A stretch of 64,000 nucleotides of DNA from Chimaeribacter californicus (GTDB taxonomy: Bacteria > Pseudomonadota > Gammaproteobacteria > Enterobacterales > Enterobacteriaceae). A program made the translations under genes and the position numbers. Numbering within the stretch: the first letter of the stretch is position 1; every line of letters begins with the position of its first letter. Shown here piece by piece: positions 23,569 to 35,750 of the stretch. Under the pieces are notes generated by a model that made no database searches, was not told where the DNA came from, and saw only the letters and a list, made by a program, of their open reading frames with translations. The stretch is from NCBI RefSeq assembly GCF_002858675.1, contig NZ_PJZF01000012.1, positions 62,001 to 126,000 on the forward strand. The letters are read 5' to 3'.

Positions 23569-23920
23569 ACGGATGCAACGGCGCACGCAGGATCCGGGTT
23601 TACAGCCGGAGCGCACCTCTCTGGCGTGGTTTCGCACGCTGCTGGGTTATAGCGCCCTGCTCGCCCAGGCACTGCGCCACAGTCTGCCCTTTGCGGGGTG
23701 GATTTTCTGCCTGGTATTTATGGGGTGCTCGGCGGCGGCGATGGTCATTTATTACTACGCCCGGCAGCGCAATCTGATGGATACCGCAGCCGGTGATATT
23801 ACGGCGGCGTGCGCGGTACGGGCAAAATGGCTTATCGCCCTGGCGGTAGGCGGCCTGGCGCTGTTGTTTGCAGCGTCACACTTACGTCAGCTTGTGCTGC
23901 TGTGGAGGATAACGGAATGA
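23558..23920 (+). CDS. yidG: DUF202 inner-membrane protein YidG
   Basis: A 120-residue protein with three membrane helices, sharing the DUF202 pattern (DPGLQPERTSLAWFRTLLGYSALLAQA). The start MPDKRMQRRTQDPG at 23558 lines up with E. coli YidG and overlaps yidH by 11 bases. The stop overlaps the radical-SAM gene (ATGA). YidH and YidG probably form a complex; its role in sulfatase use is unknown. Confidence 0.9.
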   Translation: MPDKRMQRRTQDPGLQPERTSLAWFRTLLGYSALLAQALRHSLPFAGWIFCLVFMGCSAAAMVIYYYARQRNLMDTAAGDITAACAVRAKWLIALAVGGLALLFAASHLRQLVLLWRITE

Positions 23921-25095
23921 GGAACCGCAAGGAGAGTGCGCGCGGGCGCGGATGCCATGTGATGGCGAAACCCATGAGTTCACGCTGCAACCTCCGCTGC
24001 CGGTACTGCTTTTATCTTGAAAAACCTACGCATCCGGTCATGGATGACGCCACGCTTGAAAGGTTCATCCAGCAGCATATTGCTGCACAACCCGGCGAAG
24101 TGGTTGAGTTTGCCTGGCAAGGCGGGGAGCCGACGCTGGCAGGGTTACCCTTTTATCAGCGTGTGGTGGCGCTGCAACAGCGCTACGGCGCAGGCAAACA
24201 GATCCGGAACAGTTTGCAGACCAACGGCATCCTGCTTAATGACGCCTGGTGCCGCTTCTTACGGCAGCAGGGCTGGCTGGTGGGCATCTCCCTCGACGGC
24301 CCGGCCGATCTCCACGACCTTTGCCGCCGCACGCGCAGCGGAAAACCGACCCATCACCGGGTTATCGCTGCCATCCAGCACCTGAACGCGCACCAGGTTG
24401 AATTCAACCTGGTGACAGTGATAAACCGGCACAACAGCCGGCAACCGGCGCGTCTCTACCGCTACCTGAAAAACCTCGGTACCCCGTTTCTGCAATTTAT
24501 CCCTCTGGTGGAGCAAGATGAAACCGGCGCTGTCACCCCTGACTCTGTGCCGCCAGAGCAGTGGGGCGATTTTTTGACAACGGTGTTTGACCTGTGGGTG
24601 CAGGAGGATATCGGGCGGGTGTTCGTGCAACTCTTCGACTCCACGCTCGGCGTGTGGAGCGGTTACCCCGCGCAGATGTGCGTCTTCAGCAAACGCTGTG
24701 GCCACGCCTTTGCGCTTGAAGCCAATGGGGATCTCTATCAGTGTGACCATTACGTTTACCCGGCGTACAAACTGGGCAATGTGCATCGTCGTTCACTTCA
24801 TGAGATAAACCAAAGCCAGGCCGCCATCCGGTTTGGTGAAGATAAACATCGTCTGTTAGTGCAGGCGTGCCGGGTCTGCCCGGTGCAGCCTTTATGCCGG
24901 GGCGATTGCCCTAAACACCGCTTGCATCAGGGGAAAAGCTACCTCTGCGCGGGTTATTTTCGTTTTTTCACCCACAGCGCGCCCTATATGGCCCTGCTGC
25001 GCGACCTGATTGCGCAACGCTGCCCTCCGGCAGAATTGCGTTCGGTAATGCATGCGTTAGCCTCCCGGCGTCTCCGGGAGCAGGCCAACGGCTGA
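23917..25095 (+). CDS. Anaerobic sulfatase-maturating enzyme (radical SAM)
   Basis: A 392-residue radical-SAM enzyme that oxidises the active-site Cys of sulfatases to formylglycine without oxygen. The SAM cluster motif is C24-N-L-R-C28-R-Y-C31. FAWQGGEPTL is the SAM-binding GGE box. The C-terminal SPASM-type Cys groups (MCVFSKRCG, GDLYQCDHYVYP, CRVCPVQPLCRGDCPKHR) bind two further clusters. ATG 23917 follows GGAGGATAACGGA. It occupies the place of E. coli yidF and should activate YidJ. Confidence 0.92.
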   Translation: MRNRKESARGRGCHVMAKPMSSRCNLRCRYCFYLEKPTHPVMDDATLERFIQQHIAAQPGEVVEFAWQGGEPTLAGLPFYQRVVALQQRYGAGKQIRNSLQTNGILLNDAWCRFLRQQGWLVGISLDGPADLHDLCRRTRSGKPTHHRVIAAIQHLNAHQVEFNLVTVINRHNSRQPARLYRYLKNLGTPFLQFIPLVEQDETGAVTPDSVPPEQWGDFLTTVFDLWVQEDIGRVFVQLFDSTLGVWSGYPAQMCVFSKRCGHAFALEANGDLYQCDHYVYPAYKLGNVHRRSLHEINQSQAAIRFGEDKHRLLVQACRVCPVQPLCRGDCPKHRLHQGKSYLCAGYFRFFTHSAPYMALLRDLIAQRCPPAELRSVMHALASRRLREQANG

Positions 25096-25237
25096 GCGCC
25101 CCTTTCCCCCCTCCTAAGGCCTCTGCCCCGTAAGGTCTTTGACTTTTTCTGCCTTATCCCCGCCTGCCTCTTCCCTCTTGTCACACTTCCGCGCCATTAT
25201 CGTTATCCCTATTGCTCAGCAGAAGGCAGACCCCATC

Positions 25238-26104
25238 ATGTCGGAAAACAGCTATCAGCCCCCAAAAGTCTGGACCTGGAACCAAAGCGATGCCGGAACG
25301 TTCTCGAACATCAACCGGCCCATCGCCGGGCCAACCCATGACAAAACACTGCCGGCAGGCAACCACCCGTTGCAGCTTTACTCGCTGGGCACGCCGAACG
25401 GCCAGAAAGTGACGATCCTGCTGGAAGAGTTGCTGGCGCTGGGCGTCAGCGGCGCGGAATATGATGCGCACCTGATCCGTATTAACGAAGGCGACCAGTT
25501 CTCCAGCGGTTTTGTCGAGGTGAACCCTAATTCCAAAATCCCCGCGCTGTTGGACAACTCGGCTACCCCGCCGGTGCGTGTGTTTGAGTCGGGCGCGATC
25601 CTGCTCTATCTGGCGGAAAAATTTGGCCACTTCATCCCTGAAGATCACGCAGGCCGCACCGAAACCCTGAACTGGCTGTTCTGGCTGCAAGGGTCTGCAC
25701 CCTATCTGGGCGGCGGTTTCGGGCACTTCTACAACTATGCACCGGTAAAAATTGAATACGCCATTAACCGCTTCACGATGGAAGCCAAACGCCAGCTGGA
25801 CGTGCTCAACCGGCAACTGGCTGACCACCGCTTTATTGCCGGTAATGACTACTCGATTGCTGATATCGCCATCTGGCCCTGGTACGGCAGCCTGGTAAAA
25901 GGCAGTGTGTATAACGCCGCCGAGTTCCTGGATGTGAGCGCGTACCCGCACGTGCTGCGCTGGGCTGATGAGGTGGCAGAACGCCCGGCGGTGAAGCGCG
26001 GCCGCATCGTTAACCGCACCTGGGGCGAGCCCTCTGAGCAGTTGCATGAACGCCATGATGCGTCCGATTTTGAACTGCGCACCGAAGACAAACGCAACCC
26101 GTAA
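25238..26104 (+). CDS. yghU: Glutathione transferase-like disulfide reductase YghU
   Basis: A 288-residue member of the Nu-class glutathione transferases, which bind two GSH per site and reduce disulfides and organic peroxides. LYSLGTPNGQKVTILLEELLALG starts the thioredoxin fold, and NSKIPALLDNS and FESGAILLYLAEKFG bind GSH. The helical domain has the ADIAIWPWYG motif. ATG 25238 follows AGAAGG. The gene is convergent with yghX, the same partner as in E. coli. Confidence 0.93.
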   Translation: MSENSYQPPKVWTWNQSDAGTFSNINRPIAGPTHDKTLPAGNHPLQLYSLGTPNGQKVTILLEELLALGVSGAEYDAHLIRINEGDQFSSGFVEVNPNSKIPALLDNSATPPVRVFESGAILLYLAEKFGHFIPEDHAGRTETLNWLFWLQGSAPYLGGGFGHFYNYAPVKIEYAINRFTMEAKRQLDVLNRQLADHRFIAGNDYSIADIAIWPWYGSLVKGSVYNAAEFLDVSAYPHVLRWADEVAERPAVKRGRIVNRTWGEPSEQLHERHDASDFELRTEDKRNP

Positions 26105-26148
26105 TCTGCGGCCGCGTCACGGGGCCGGTGCACCACCGGCCCCCCTCT

Positions 26149-27036
26149 TCACGCCAGGTATTTCCTGAACCAGTCAATCGTCCTTGTCCAGGCCAGATCC
26201 GCTGCCGCTTTGTCGTAACGCGGCGTTGAATCATTGTGGAAGCCGTGGTTTACGCCGGGGTAGACATAGCCCTCATAAGTTTTATGGTTGGCTTTCAGCG
26301 CGGCCTCATACGCGGGCCAGCCCTCGTTGATGCGTGAATCCAGCCCGCCAAAATGCAGCAGCAACGGTGCCTGGATGCGCGGCACATCCTCGGTTTTTGG
26401 TTGCCGGCCATAGAACGGCACCGCCGCCGCCAGCTCCGGGTAGGCCACCGCCGCCGCGTTTGCCACACCACCGCCGTAGCAAAAGCCAGTAATGCCGACT
26501 TTCCCGGTGGTCGCCTCGTGGTGCATCAGGAACTCTATCGCCGCAAAAAAATCGTTCATCAGTTTGGTGGGGTCAACCTGCTGTTGCAGTTCCCGGCCCT
26601 TCTCATCATTGCCGGGGTAACCGCCTACCGAACTCAGCCCGTCCGGCGCCAGGGCAATGAACCCGGCTTTTGCCACGCGCCGCGCCACGTCTTCGATGTA
26701 GGGGTTCAGCCCGCGGTTTTCATGCACCACTACCACCGCCGGCACCTTCGCGGCAGCCTTGGCCGGTTTCACAAAATAGCCCTTTACGCTGCCGTGCCCG
26801 TTGGGCGACGGGTAGTGGATATATTCCGGCAGAATGTCGGGATCGGTGAATTCCACCTGCTGCGCAAACGCATAGTTCGGCGTCAGCAGCGTGCCGAGTG
26901 CCACGGCGGACAGGCCTCCCACCACAAATTTTGACGCCAGATCGAGAAACTCGCGTTTGCTGATTTTGCCGTGCACATAGAAATCGAAGTATTCGAGCAG
27001 TTCAGGCGGGAAATCTTTTGCAGTCAGTCTGGTCAT
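26149..27036 (-). CDS. yghX: Dienelactone hydrolase family protein YghX
   Basis: A 295-residue alpha/beta hydrolase. The triad can be read as Cys in GITGFCYGGGVAN, Asp in HFGGLDSRI and His in PGVNHGFHND. An N-terminal extension with a hydrophobic stretch (FVVGGLSAVALGTLLTPNYAFAQQ) looks like an export signal following KISKREFLDLAS. I chose ATG 27034-27036 (AAAGGG upstream). The E. coli K-12 copy beside yghU is broken; this one is complete. Confidence 0.9.
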   Translation of the reverse strand: MTRLTAKDFPPELLEYFDFYVHGKISKREFLDLASKFVVGGLSAVALGTLLTPNYAFAQQVEFTDPDILPEYIHYPSPNGHGSVKGYFVKPAKAAAKVPAVVVVHENRGLNPYIEDVARRVAKAGFIALAPDGLSSVGGYPGNDEKGRELQQQVDPTKLMNDFFAAIEFLMHHEATTGKVGITGFCYGGGVANAAAVAYPELAAAVPFYGRQPKTEDVPRIQAPLLLHFGGLDSRINEGWPAYEAALKANHKTYEGYVYPGVNHGFHNDSTPRYDKAAADLAWTRTIDWFRKYLA

Positions 27037-27319
27037 AAGGCGGCCCTTTTTCGTCAGTGGTGGTGAAATAATGGCCTGTGATAGCACATTTTTCCTGCTG
27101 ATTGGGGTTTATCACGATACCTGACCTTGCCTGCGCTGCCCCGTATTTCAAATCTGCTACACCGGTCATGCCGATCTGCCGATTTTTGCCATCTGTCAGG
27201 GGCAAATGGCAGCCAGATGAAGGTGATTTCGCGCCGGGTGCGTCATGTTGGCAACCAAATAACAGAAACCTCTCTGTTTATTAACATGACGATAAAATAT
27301 TGTTTACGGAGATCCTGCC

Positions 27320-28759
27320 ATGTCCCCAGTTCAGCAACAGATGTACATCAACGGCCAGTTTGTGGAGAACCGCAGCGATAAGTGGATTGAGGTGATCAAC
27401 CCGGCCACCGAAGAGGTGCTCTCGCGGGTGCCGGAAGGCAGCGCCGAGGATGCACGCCGCGCCATCGATGCGGCCGAGGCGGCCCAGCCGGGCTGGGAAG
27501 CGCTGCCTGCCGTGGAGCGCGGTAACTGGCTGATTAAAATCGCTGCCGGCATCCGTCGCCGCGAGCCGGAACTCACCGCCACCATCGTGGCCGAGGGCGG
27601 AAAAACCCAGGCGCTGGCGCAAACCGAAGTGCTGTTCACCGCCGACTATCTGGAGTACATGGCCGGCTGGGCGCGCCGCTATGAAGGGGAGATCGTGCAG
27701 AGCGATCGCCCGAATGAAAATATCCTGGTGTTCAAAAAAGCGATTGGCGTGACCACCGGCATCCTGCCGTGGAACTTCCCGTTCTTCCTGATCGCCCGCA
27801 AAGCCGCACCGGCACTAGTGACCGGCAACACCATCGTGATCAAACCCAGCGAACTAACGCCAAATAATGCGGTGATCTTCGCCGAAATCGTCGATGAAGT
27901 CGGTTTACCGGCTGGGGTGTTTAACGTGGTGACCGGTTACGGCCCGGTGGTTGGGCAGGAGCTGGCGGCTAACCCGAAAGTCGGCATGGTCAGCCTCACC
28001 GGCAGCGTGAATGCCGGTATCGCCACCATGCAGGCGGCCGCCAACAACGTCACCAAAGTGTCGCTGGAACTGGGCGGCAAAGCCCCGGCGATTGTGATGA
28101 ACGATGCCGATCTCGATCTGGCAGTGAAAGCGATTGTCAGCTCGCGCGTGATCAACACCGGGCAGGTATGTAACTGCGCCGAGCGCCTCTACGTGCAGGA
28201 AGGGGTGTATGACGAATTCGTGGCGCGCCTGACCGAGGCGTTCCGCCAGGTGAAAGTGGGCAACCCGGTCGAGCAGGCCACGCTGGACATGGGGCCGCTG
28301 ATCACCCGCGCCGCGCTGGAACGCGTGGAGCAAAAAGTCGCGAGCGCCGTGGAACAGGGCGCAAAAGTGGAGATTGGCGGCAAACGCATCGGCGATCGCG
28401 GCTTCTTCTATGAGCCGACGCTGCTGACCGGCGTGCGCGCCGATATGGCGGTGATGAAAGAGGAAACCTTCGGCCCGGTGCTGCCGGTAATGGCGTTCTC
28501 GACGCTGGAGGAGGCGATCGCGCTGGCGAATGACAGCGACTATGGCCTGACCTCGTCAATTTTCACCCGTGACCTGAATGTCACTATGAAGGCGTTAAAA
28601 GGGCTGAAGTTCGGCGAAACTTACGTGAACCGTGAGAACTTTGAAGCGATGCAGGGGTTCCATGCCGGCTGGCGTAAATCGGGCATCGGCGGCGCGGATG
28701 GCCGTCACGGGCTGGAAGAGTATCTGCAAAGCCATGTGGCTTATTTACAGTATGAATAA
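27320..28759 (+). CDS. aldA: Lactaldehyde/glycolaldehyde dehydrogenase AldA
   Basis: A 479-residue NAD-dependent aldehyde dehydrogenase that oxidises L-lactaldehyde to lactate and glycolaldehyde to glycolate. SLTGSVNAG and LELGGKAPAIV form the NAD-binding and general-base regions, and NTGQVCNCAER holds the catalytic Cys (about residue 285). It aligns along its whole length with E. coli AldA. ACGGAGATCC precedes the ATG. It is monocistronic and convergent with the glutamate dehydrogenase gene. Confidence 0.93.
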   Translation: MSPVQQQMYINGQFVENRSDKWIEVINPATEEVLSRVPEGSAEDARRAIDAAEAAQPGWEALPAVERGNWLIKIAAGIRRREPELTATIVAEGGKTQALAQTEVLFTADYLEYMAGWARRYEGEIVQSDRPNENILVFKKAIGVTTGILPWNFPFFLIARKAAPALVTGNTIVIKPSELTPNNAVIFAEIVDEVGLPAGVFNVVTGYGPVVGQELAANPKVGMVSLTGSVNAGIATMQAAANNVTKVSLELGGKAPAIVMNDADLDLAVKAIVSSRVINTGQVCNCAERLYVQEGVYDEFVARLTEAFRQVKVGNPVEQATLDMGPLITRAALERVEQKVASAVEQGAKVEIGGKRIGDRGFFYEPTLLTGVRADMAVMKEETFGPVLPVMAFSTLEEAIALANDSDYGLTSSIFTRDLNVTMKALKGLKFGETYVNRENFEAMQGFHAGWRKSGIGGADGRHGLEEYLQSHVAYLQYE

Positions 28760-28773
28760 CAAAAAATAAGGCG

Positions 28774-28801
28774 TGGCACGGGCGGTTTTGCGCCCGTGCC
28801 G
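28774..28801. terminator. Hairpin between convergent aldA and glutamate dehydrogenase genes
   Basis: GGCACGGGC/GCCCGTGCC stem with a T-rich loop but no clear T tail on either strand. A probable shared transcription end. Confidence 0.5.
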
Positions 28802-28808
28802 CAGCGGC

Positions 28809-30083
28809 TTAACCGGGGTAAATACCGCGATCTTTACGCGCCATCAGGATGCGTTCACAGGCGACAATGTAGGCCGCGGTGCGCAAACTGCACCCCTTCT
28901 CTACTGCCTTCTCCCAGACGTGCACCATCGCGTCGGTCATGATCTTGTCCATGCGCACGTTGATCTCCTCTTCACTCCAGAAGAAGCTGGCCATGTCCTG
29001 CACCCACTCAAAGTAACTCACGGTCACGCCGCCGGCGTTACACACCACATCCGGCACCACGGTGACGCCGCGCGCTTTCAGGATGTCATCCGCTTCCGGG
29101 TAAGTCGGGCCGTTCGCCCCTTCCAGCACCAGTTTGCAGCGCAGCTTCTCCGCCCGCTCGCGGGTGATCTGCCCTTCCAGCGCGGCCGGGATGAAGATGT
29201 CCATCTCCACTGACCAGAAGGCTTCACTGTCGATTTCTTTCGCACCCGGGAACCCGGCAATCTGCTTGTGTTTGTGCTGCCAGTCGCTCAGCGCATGCAG
29301 ATCAAGGCCGTTGGCGTTGAACAGCGTGGCGGTATGGTCCTGCACCGCCACCACGCGCGCACCTGCTTCCACAAACAGACGGGCCGCTTCACTGCCGACG
29401 TTACCAAAGCCCTGCACCGCAACGTTTGCCCCCTCAATCCCGATGCCCGCCCGGCGGGCGACTTCTTTGCCGGTCACGAACACGCCGCGGCCGGTGGCCT
29501 TTTCACGCCCCAGTGACCCGCCCAGGTGGATCGGCTTGCCGGTCACCACGCCGGTGATGGTGGTGCCGTGGTTCATGGAGTAGGTGTCCATCATCCATGC
29601 CATGACTTTCGGGTTGGTGCCGACGTCCGGCGCGGGGATATCTTTCTGCGGCCCGATAACCAGCCCGATTTCACTGGTGTATCGGCGCGTCAGGCGCTCC
29701 AGTTCACCGTCAGACAGGGCGAACGGATCGACGCGGATGCCGCCCTTCGCGCCGCCATACGGCAGGTTGACCGCCGCACATTTGATGGTCATCCAGGCGG
29801 AGAGCGCCATCACTTCATTCAGGTCCACATCCGGGTGGTAACGGATGCCGCCCTTGCCCGGCCCGCGCGACAGGTTGTGCTGAACGCGGAAACCTTCAAA
29901 GTGGCGGATGGTACCGTCATCCATTTGCAGCGGGATGTCGACAATCAGGGCGCGTTTGGGGTGGCGCAGGGTATCAATCCAGCGTGACAGGTCGCCGAGG
30001 TAGGGTGCGACGCGATCAATTTGTTGCAGGTAAGTGGACCAGGCTGATGTGCTGCTTTCAGACACGTAAGATAGCTTTTCCAT
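28809..30083 (-). CDS. Glutamate dehydrogenase, catabolic (NAD-type)
   Basis: A 424-residue dehydrogenase that deaminates glutamate to 2-oxoglutarate and ammonia. [14 protein letters not shown] and [14 protein letters not shown] hold the substrate and catalytic Lys residues, [16 protein letters not shown] is the NAD Rossmann motif, and [13 protein letters not shown] closes the site. Length and sequence are of the RocG/GudB type, not the 447-residue NADP enzyme of E. coli gdhA. It is divergent from the ast operon, which makes glutamate, so both probably serve arginine use as a nitrogen and carbon source. Confidence 0.9.
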   Translation of the reverse strand: MEKLSYVSESSTSAWSTYLQQIDRVAPYLGDLSRWIDTLRHPKRALIVDIPLQMDDGTIRHFEGFRVQHNLSRGPGKGGIRYHPDVDLNEVMALSAWMTIKCAAVNLPYGGAKGGIRVDPFALSDGELERLTRRYTSEIGLVIGPQKDIPAPDVGTNPKVMAWMMDTYSMNHGTTITGVVTGKPIHLGGSLGREKATGRGVFVTGKEVARRAGIGIEGANVAVQGFGNVGSEAARLFVEAGARVVAVQDHTATLFNANGLDLHALSDWQHKHKQIAGFPGAKEIDSEAFWSVEMDIFIPAALEGQITRERAEKLRCKLVLEGANGPTYPEADDILKARGVTVVPDVVCNAGGVTVSYFEWVQDMASFFWSEEEINVRMDKIMTDAMVHVWEKAVEKGCSLRTAAYIVACERILMARKDRGIYPG

Positions 30084-30654
30084 GACAAACCTTTTTAAAC
30101 AAAGTTATTTGTGTTGTTAAACCGTGGAAGTGACCTGCATATCACTATGCGCTTTTACTCTAGCACCAAAAAATAACCGGGAAATGTTTAATTCAGTGCC
30201 GATCTTTTTTTTCCGCCGGTTTATTCATTTACGCAATGAATAATTAATTAGCTTTTTATACCCCCATAGGGAAAGCATTTTTATGCATGTTTTATGCAGT
30301 TAAAGTGCATAAACCATGAATTTTTCCTATTTATCAGAAGCTTGAATGTGATCAAAAAGTGAATTTTTTGTCGGGAAGTGTGTTGACAATGTTATGGCGT
30401 GCCGCCAGCATTGAGGTCAATCACTGACCGGCCCCCCTGCCGATACAGCGCGATAATCCGGGAGAAAAACCCTTTATTTCTATCATGTTAACCATGTAAG
30501 GCCGCCCCACATCTGCCGATCGCCGGCAGGGGATGATGTTAAAAACAGCGTCCGGGGTGTAAACAACGTGTTTCCGTATTAACCAGGACTTTTCCCTTAG
30601 CAATTAAGGGGCGGGATGGCTTTGTCTAAAAAAAGATAATGGGAGAGAAATGTT
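30084..30654. promoter_or_regulatory. Divergent control region between glutamate dehydrogenase and ast genes
   Basis: 571 bp without a gene. 30221-30243 is a perfect 9-bp inverted repeat, TTATTCATT-TACGC-AATGAATAA. 30395-30410, TGGCGTGCCGCCAGCA, keeps the GG-N10-GC spacing of a sigma-54 promoter, although its -12 element is weak; E. coli astC has such a promoter. TTGACA lies at 30383-30388. 30513-30529 is CTGCCG/CGGCAG. The region suggests nitrogen control of ast, but none of the sites is proven. Confidence 0.45.
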
Positions 30655-31857
30655 ATGGCTGAGAAAATTACACGCGACTGGTTTGATCATTATATGGTGC
30701 CCTGTTTTGCCCCCGCGCCGTTTATTCCGGTCAGGGCGGCGGGTTCCCGCGTCTGGGATCAAACCGGCAAAGAGTATATTGATTTAGCCGGCGGCATTGC
30801 CGTGAACTCCCTGGGCCACGCCAATGCTGACCTTGCCGCCGCGCTGGTGGAACAGGCCGGGAAGCTCTGGCACATCGGCAACGGCTACACCAACGAGCCG
30901 GTGTTGCGGCTGGCGAAACGGCTGGTTGACGCCACCTTCGCTGACAAAGTCTTTTTCTGTAACTCCGGCGCGGAAGCCAACGAGGCGGCGCTGAAGCTGG
31001 CGCGCAAATATGCCCATGACCACCACGGCGCGCACAAGCATGAAATCATCGCCTTCACCAACTCCTTCCACGGCCGCACGCTGTTCACTGTCACGGTAGG
31101 CGGACAGCCGAAGTACTCCGCCGATTACGCCCCGCTGCCGCCGGGCATTACCCACCTGCCCTACAATGATCTTAAGGCGGTGGAGAATCATATCTCTGAC
31201 AACACCTGCGCGGTGATTGTGGAGCCGATTATCGGCGAAGGCGGCGTGATCCCGGCTGACCCGGCCTTCCTCAAAGGGCTGCGCGCCCTGTGTGATAAAC
31301 ACCAGGCGACGCTGATTTTTGATGAAGTGCAGACCGGCGCCGGGCGCACCGGCGCGCTCTACGCCTACCAGACCTATGGCATCGAGCCGGACATCCTGAC
31401 CAGCGCCAAGGGGCTGGGCGGCGGGTTCCCGATTGGCGCGATGCTGACGAAAGAGGCGTGGGCACAGGTGTTCCAGCCCGGTACGCACGGCACCACCTTC
31501 GGCGGCAACCCGCTGGCGGCCACGGTGGCAGACAAGGTGCTGTCACTGCTGGATGCCGATGTGTTGCAGGGGGTGCGCGAGCGTCACGACATGATCGTCA
31601 GCCGCCTGGAACAGCTGAATGCGCGTTACGGGCTGTTCAGCGCGGTGCGCGGCAAAGGGCTGCTGATTGGCGCGGCGCTGGCGGAACGCTGGCACGGCAA
31701 GGCGAAAACCCTGACCAATCTGGCCGCCGAAGAGGGGCTGATTGCGCTTATCGCCGGGCCGGATGTGCTGCGTTTCGCCCCGGCACTGGACATCAGTGCT
31801 GAGGAGCTGGACGAGGGCTTTGCCCGCCTGGAACGCGCCGTTGCCCGGTTTGTGTGA
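30655..31857 (+). CDS. astC: Succinylornithine transaminase AstC
   Basis: A 400-residue class III aminotransferase, the third enzyme of the arginine succinyltransferase pathway: N2-succinylornithine plus 2-oxoglutarate gives succinylglutamate semialdehyde plus glutamate. [18 protein letters not shown] and NSFHGRT bind PLP, and [16 protein letters not shown] holds the Schiff-base Lys. It could also act on acetylornithine, but it leads a complete astCADBE operon. ATG 30655 follows GGGAGAG. Confidence 0.94.
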   Translation: MAEKITRDWFDHYMVPCFAPAPFIPVRAAGSRVWDQTGKEYIDLAGGIAVNSLGHANADLAAALVEQAGKLWHIGNGYTNEPVLRLAKRLVDATFADKVFFCNSGAEANEAALKLARKYAHDHHGAHKHEIIAFTNSFHGRTLFTVTVGGQPKYSADYAPLPPGITHLPYNDLKAVENHISDNTCAVIVEPIIGEGGVIPADPAFLKGLRALCDKHQATLIFDEVQTGAGRTGALYAYQTYGIEPDILTSAKGLGGGFPIGAMLTKEAWAQVFQPGTHGTTFGGNPLAATVADKVLSLLDADVLQGVRERHDMIVSRLEQLNARYGLFSAVRGKGLLIGAALAERWHGKAKTLTNLAAEEGLIALIAGPDVLRFAPALDISAEELDEGFARLERAVARFV

Positions 31858-31875
31858 GACGTTGAGGAGCCTGCC

Positions 31876-34373
<2,498 letters not shown>

Positions 34374-34397
34374 TCCGCCACCACGCAGAGGGTTGTT

Positions 34398-35741
34398 ATG
34401 TCTGGTTATGAAGCAAATTTCGATGGCCTGGTCGGCCCGACACACCACTATGCCGGCCTGTCGGTGGGCAACGAGGCGTCGCTGAACAATAAAGATGGCG
34501 TCTCCAACCCGCGCAAGGCGGCGTTGCAGGGGCTGGAGAAGATGAAAGCGTTGGCGGATACCGGGTTTGTGCAGGGCGTGTTGCCGCCCCACCCGCGCCC
34601 GAATGTCGCGGCGCTGCGGGCGCTCGGCTTTGGCGGCAGTGATGAGCAGATGCTGCAACAGGCGGCCGCCTACTCGCCGCAATTGCTCTCGACGCTCGGC
34701 TCCGCATCAGCGATGTGGACGGCCAACGCCGCCACCGTGTCGCCGTCAGCCGACAGCGCGGATGGCCGCGTGCATTTCACCGTCGCTAACTTAAATAACA
34801 AGCTGCACCGGTCGCTGGAAGCGCCGACCACCTCGGCGATCCTGCGCGCCACGTTCGCCGACGACGCGCACTTCTGCCACCACCACGCGCTGCCGCAGCA
34901 CGGCGATTTTGGTGATGAGGGCGCGGCCAACCATAACCGTTTCGGCGGTGACTACGCGACGCCGGGCGTACAGATGTTTGTGTATGGCCGTCGCGCTTTC
35001 GGCTCCGGCCTGCAACCGCAGCGCTACCCGGCGCGCCAGACGCGGGAGGCGAGCGAGGCGGTGGCGCGGCTGCACCAGCTCAACCCGGAGCGGACGCTGT
35101 TTGTGCAGCAACACCCGGCGGCCATCGACAGCGGCGTGTTCCACAACGACGTGATCGCCGTCAGCAATAAAAACGTGCTGTTCCACCACCAGCGGGCGTT
35201 CGTCGATCAACCCACGGTGCTGCGCACGCTGGGCGAAAAAATGGCGGCGCTGGGGCAGGATTTCATCAGCCTTGAGGTACCGGAAGCGCGCGTCAGCCTG
35301 GCGGACGCGGTAGCCTCCTACCTGTTCAACAGCCAGCTGCTGAGCAAACCGGACGGCAAGATGCTGCTGGTAGTGCCGGAGGAGTGCCGCCAGCGGGAGA
35401 ACGTCTGGGCCTGCCTGAATGAACTCACGGCGGCGTCCGGTTCGCCGGTTAATGAAGTGCGGGTGTTTGACCTGCGCGAGAGTATGCGCAACGGTGGCGG
35501 CCCAGCCTGCCTGCGGTTGCGGGTGGTGCTGAACGAGGCGGAGCGCGCCGCCGTCAACCCCGGCAGCCTGCTGGATGACGCGCTCTACCAGCGGCTGACG
35601 GCGTGGGTCAACGCCCACTACCGCGACCAACTGCTGCCCGGCGACATGGCCGATCCGCAACTGCTGCGCGAAGTCTATGTGGCGCTGGACGAGCTGTCGC
35701 AGATTCTGCGCCTCGGCACCGTGTATGACTTTCAGCGCTAA
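34398..35741 (+). CDS. astB: N-succinylarginine dihydrolase AstB
   Basis: A 447-residue member of the amidinotransferase fold. It hydrolyses succinylarginine to succinylornithine, CO2 and two ammonia. It starts [22 protein letters not shown], with [22 protein letters not shown] sequence near the active-site His and [11 protein letters not shown] carrying the nucleophilic Cys (about 370). It lies 24 bp after astD with AGAGGG as ribosome site. Confidence 0.94.
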   Translation: MSGYEANFDGLVGPTHHYAGLSVGNEASLNNKDGVSNPRKAALQGLEKMKALADTGFVQGVLPPHPRPNVAALRALGFGGSDEQMLQQAAAYSPQLLSTLGSASAMWTANAATVSPSADSADGRVHFTVANLNNKLHRSLEAPTTSAILRATFADDAHFCHHHALPQHGDFGDEGAANHNRFGGDYATPGVQMFVYGRRAFGSGLQPQRYPARQTREASEAVARLHQLNPERTLFVQQHPAAIDSGVFHNDVIAVSNKNVLFHHQRAFVDQPTVLRTLGEKMAALGQDFISLEVPEARVSLADAVASYLFNSQLLSKPDGKMLLVVPEECRQRENVWACLNELTAASGSPVNEVRVFDLRESMRNGGGPACLRLRVVLNEAERAAVNPGSLLDDALYQRLTAWVNAHYRDQLLPGDMADPQLLREVYVALDELSQILRLGTVYDFQR

Positions 35742-35750
35742 GGGGGCGAC

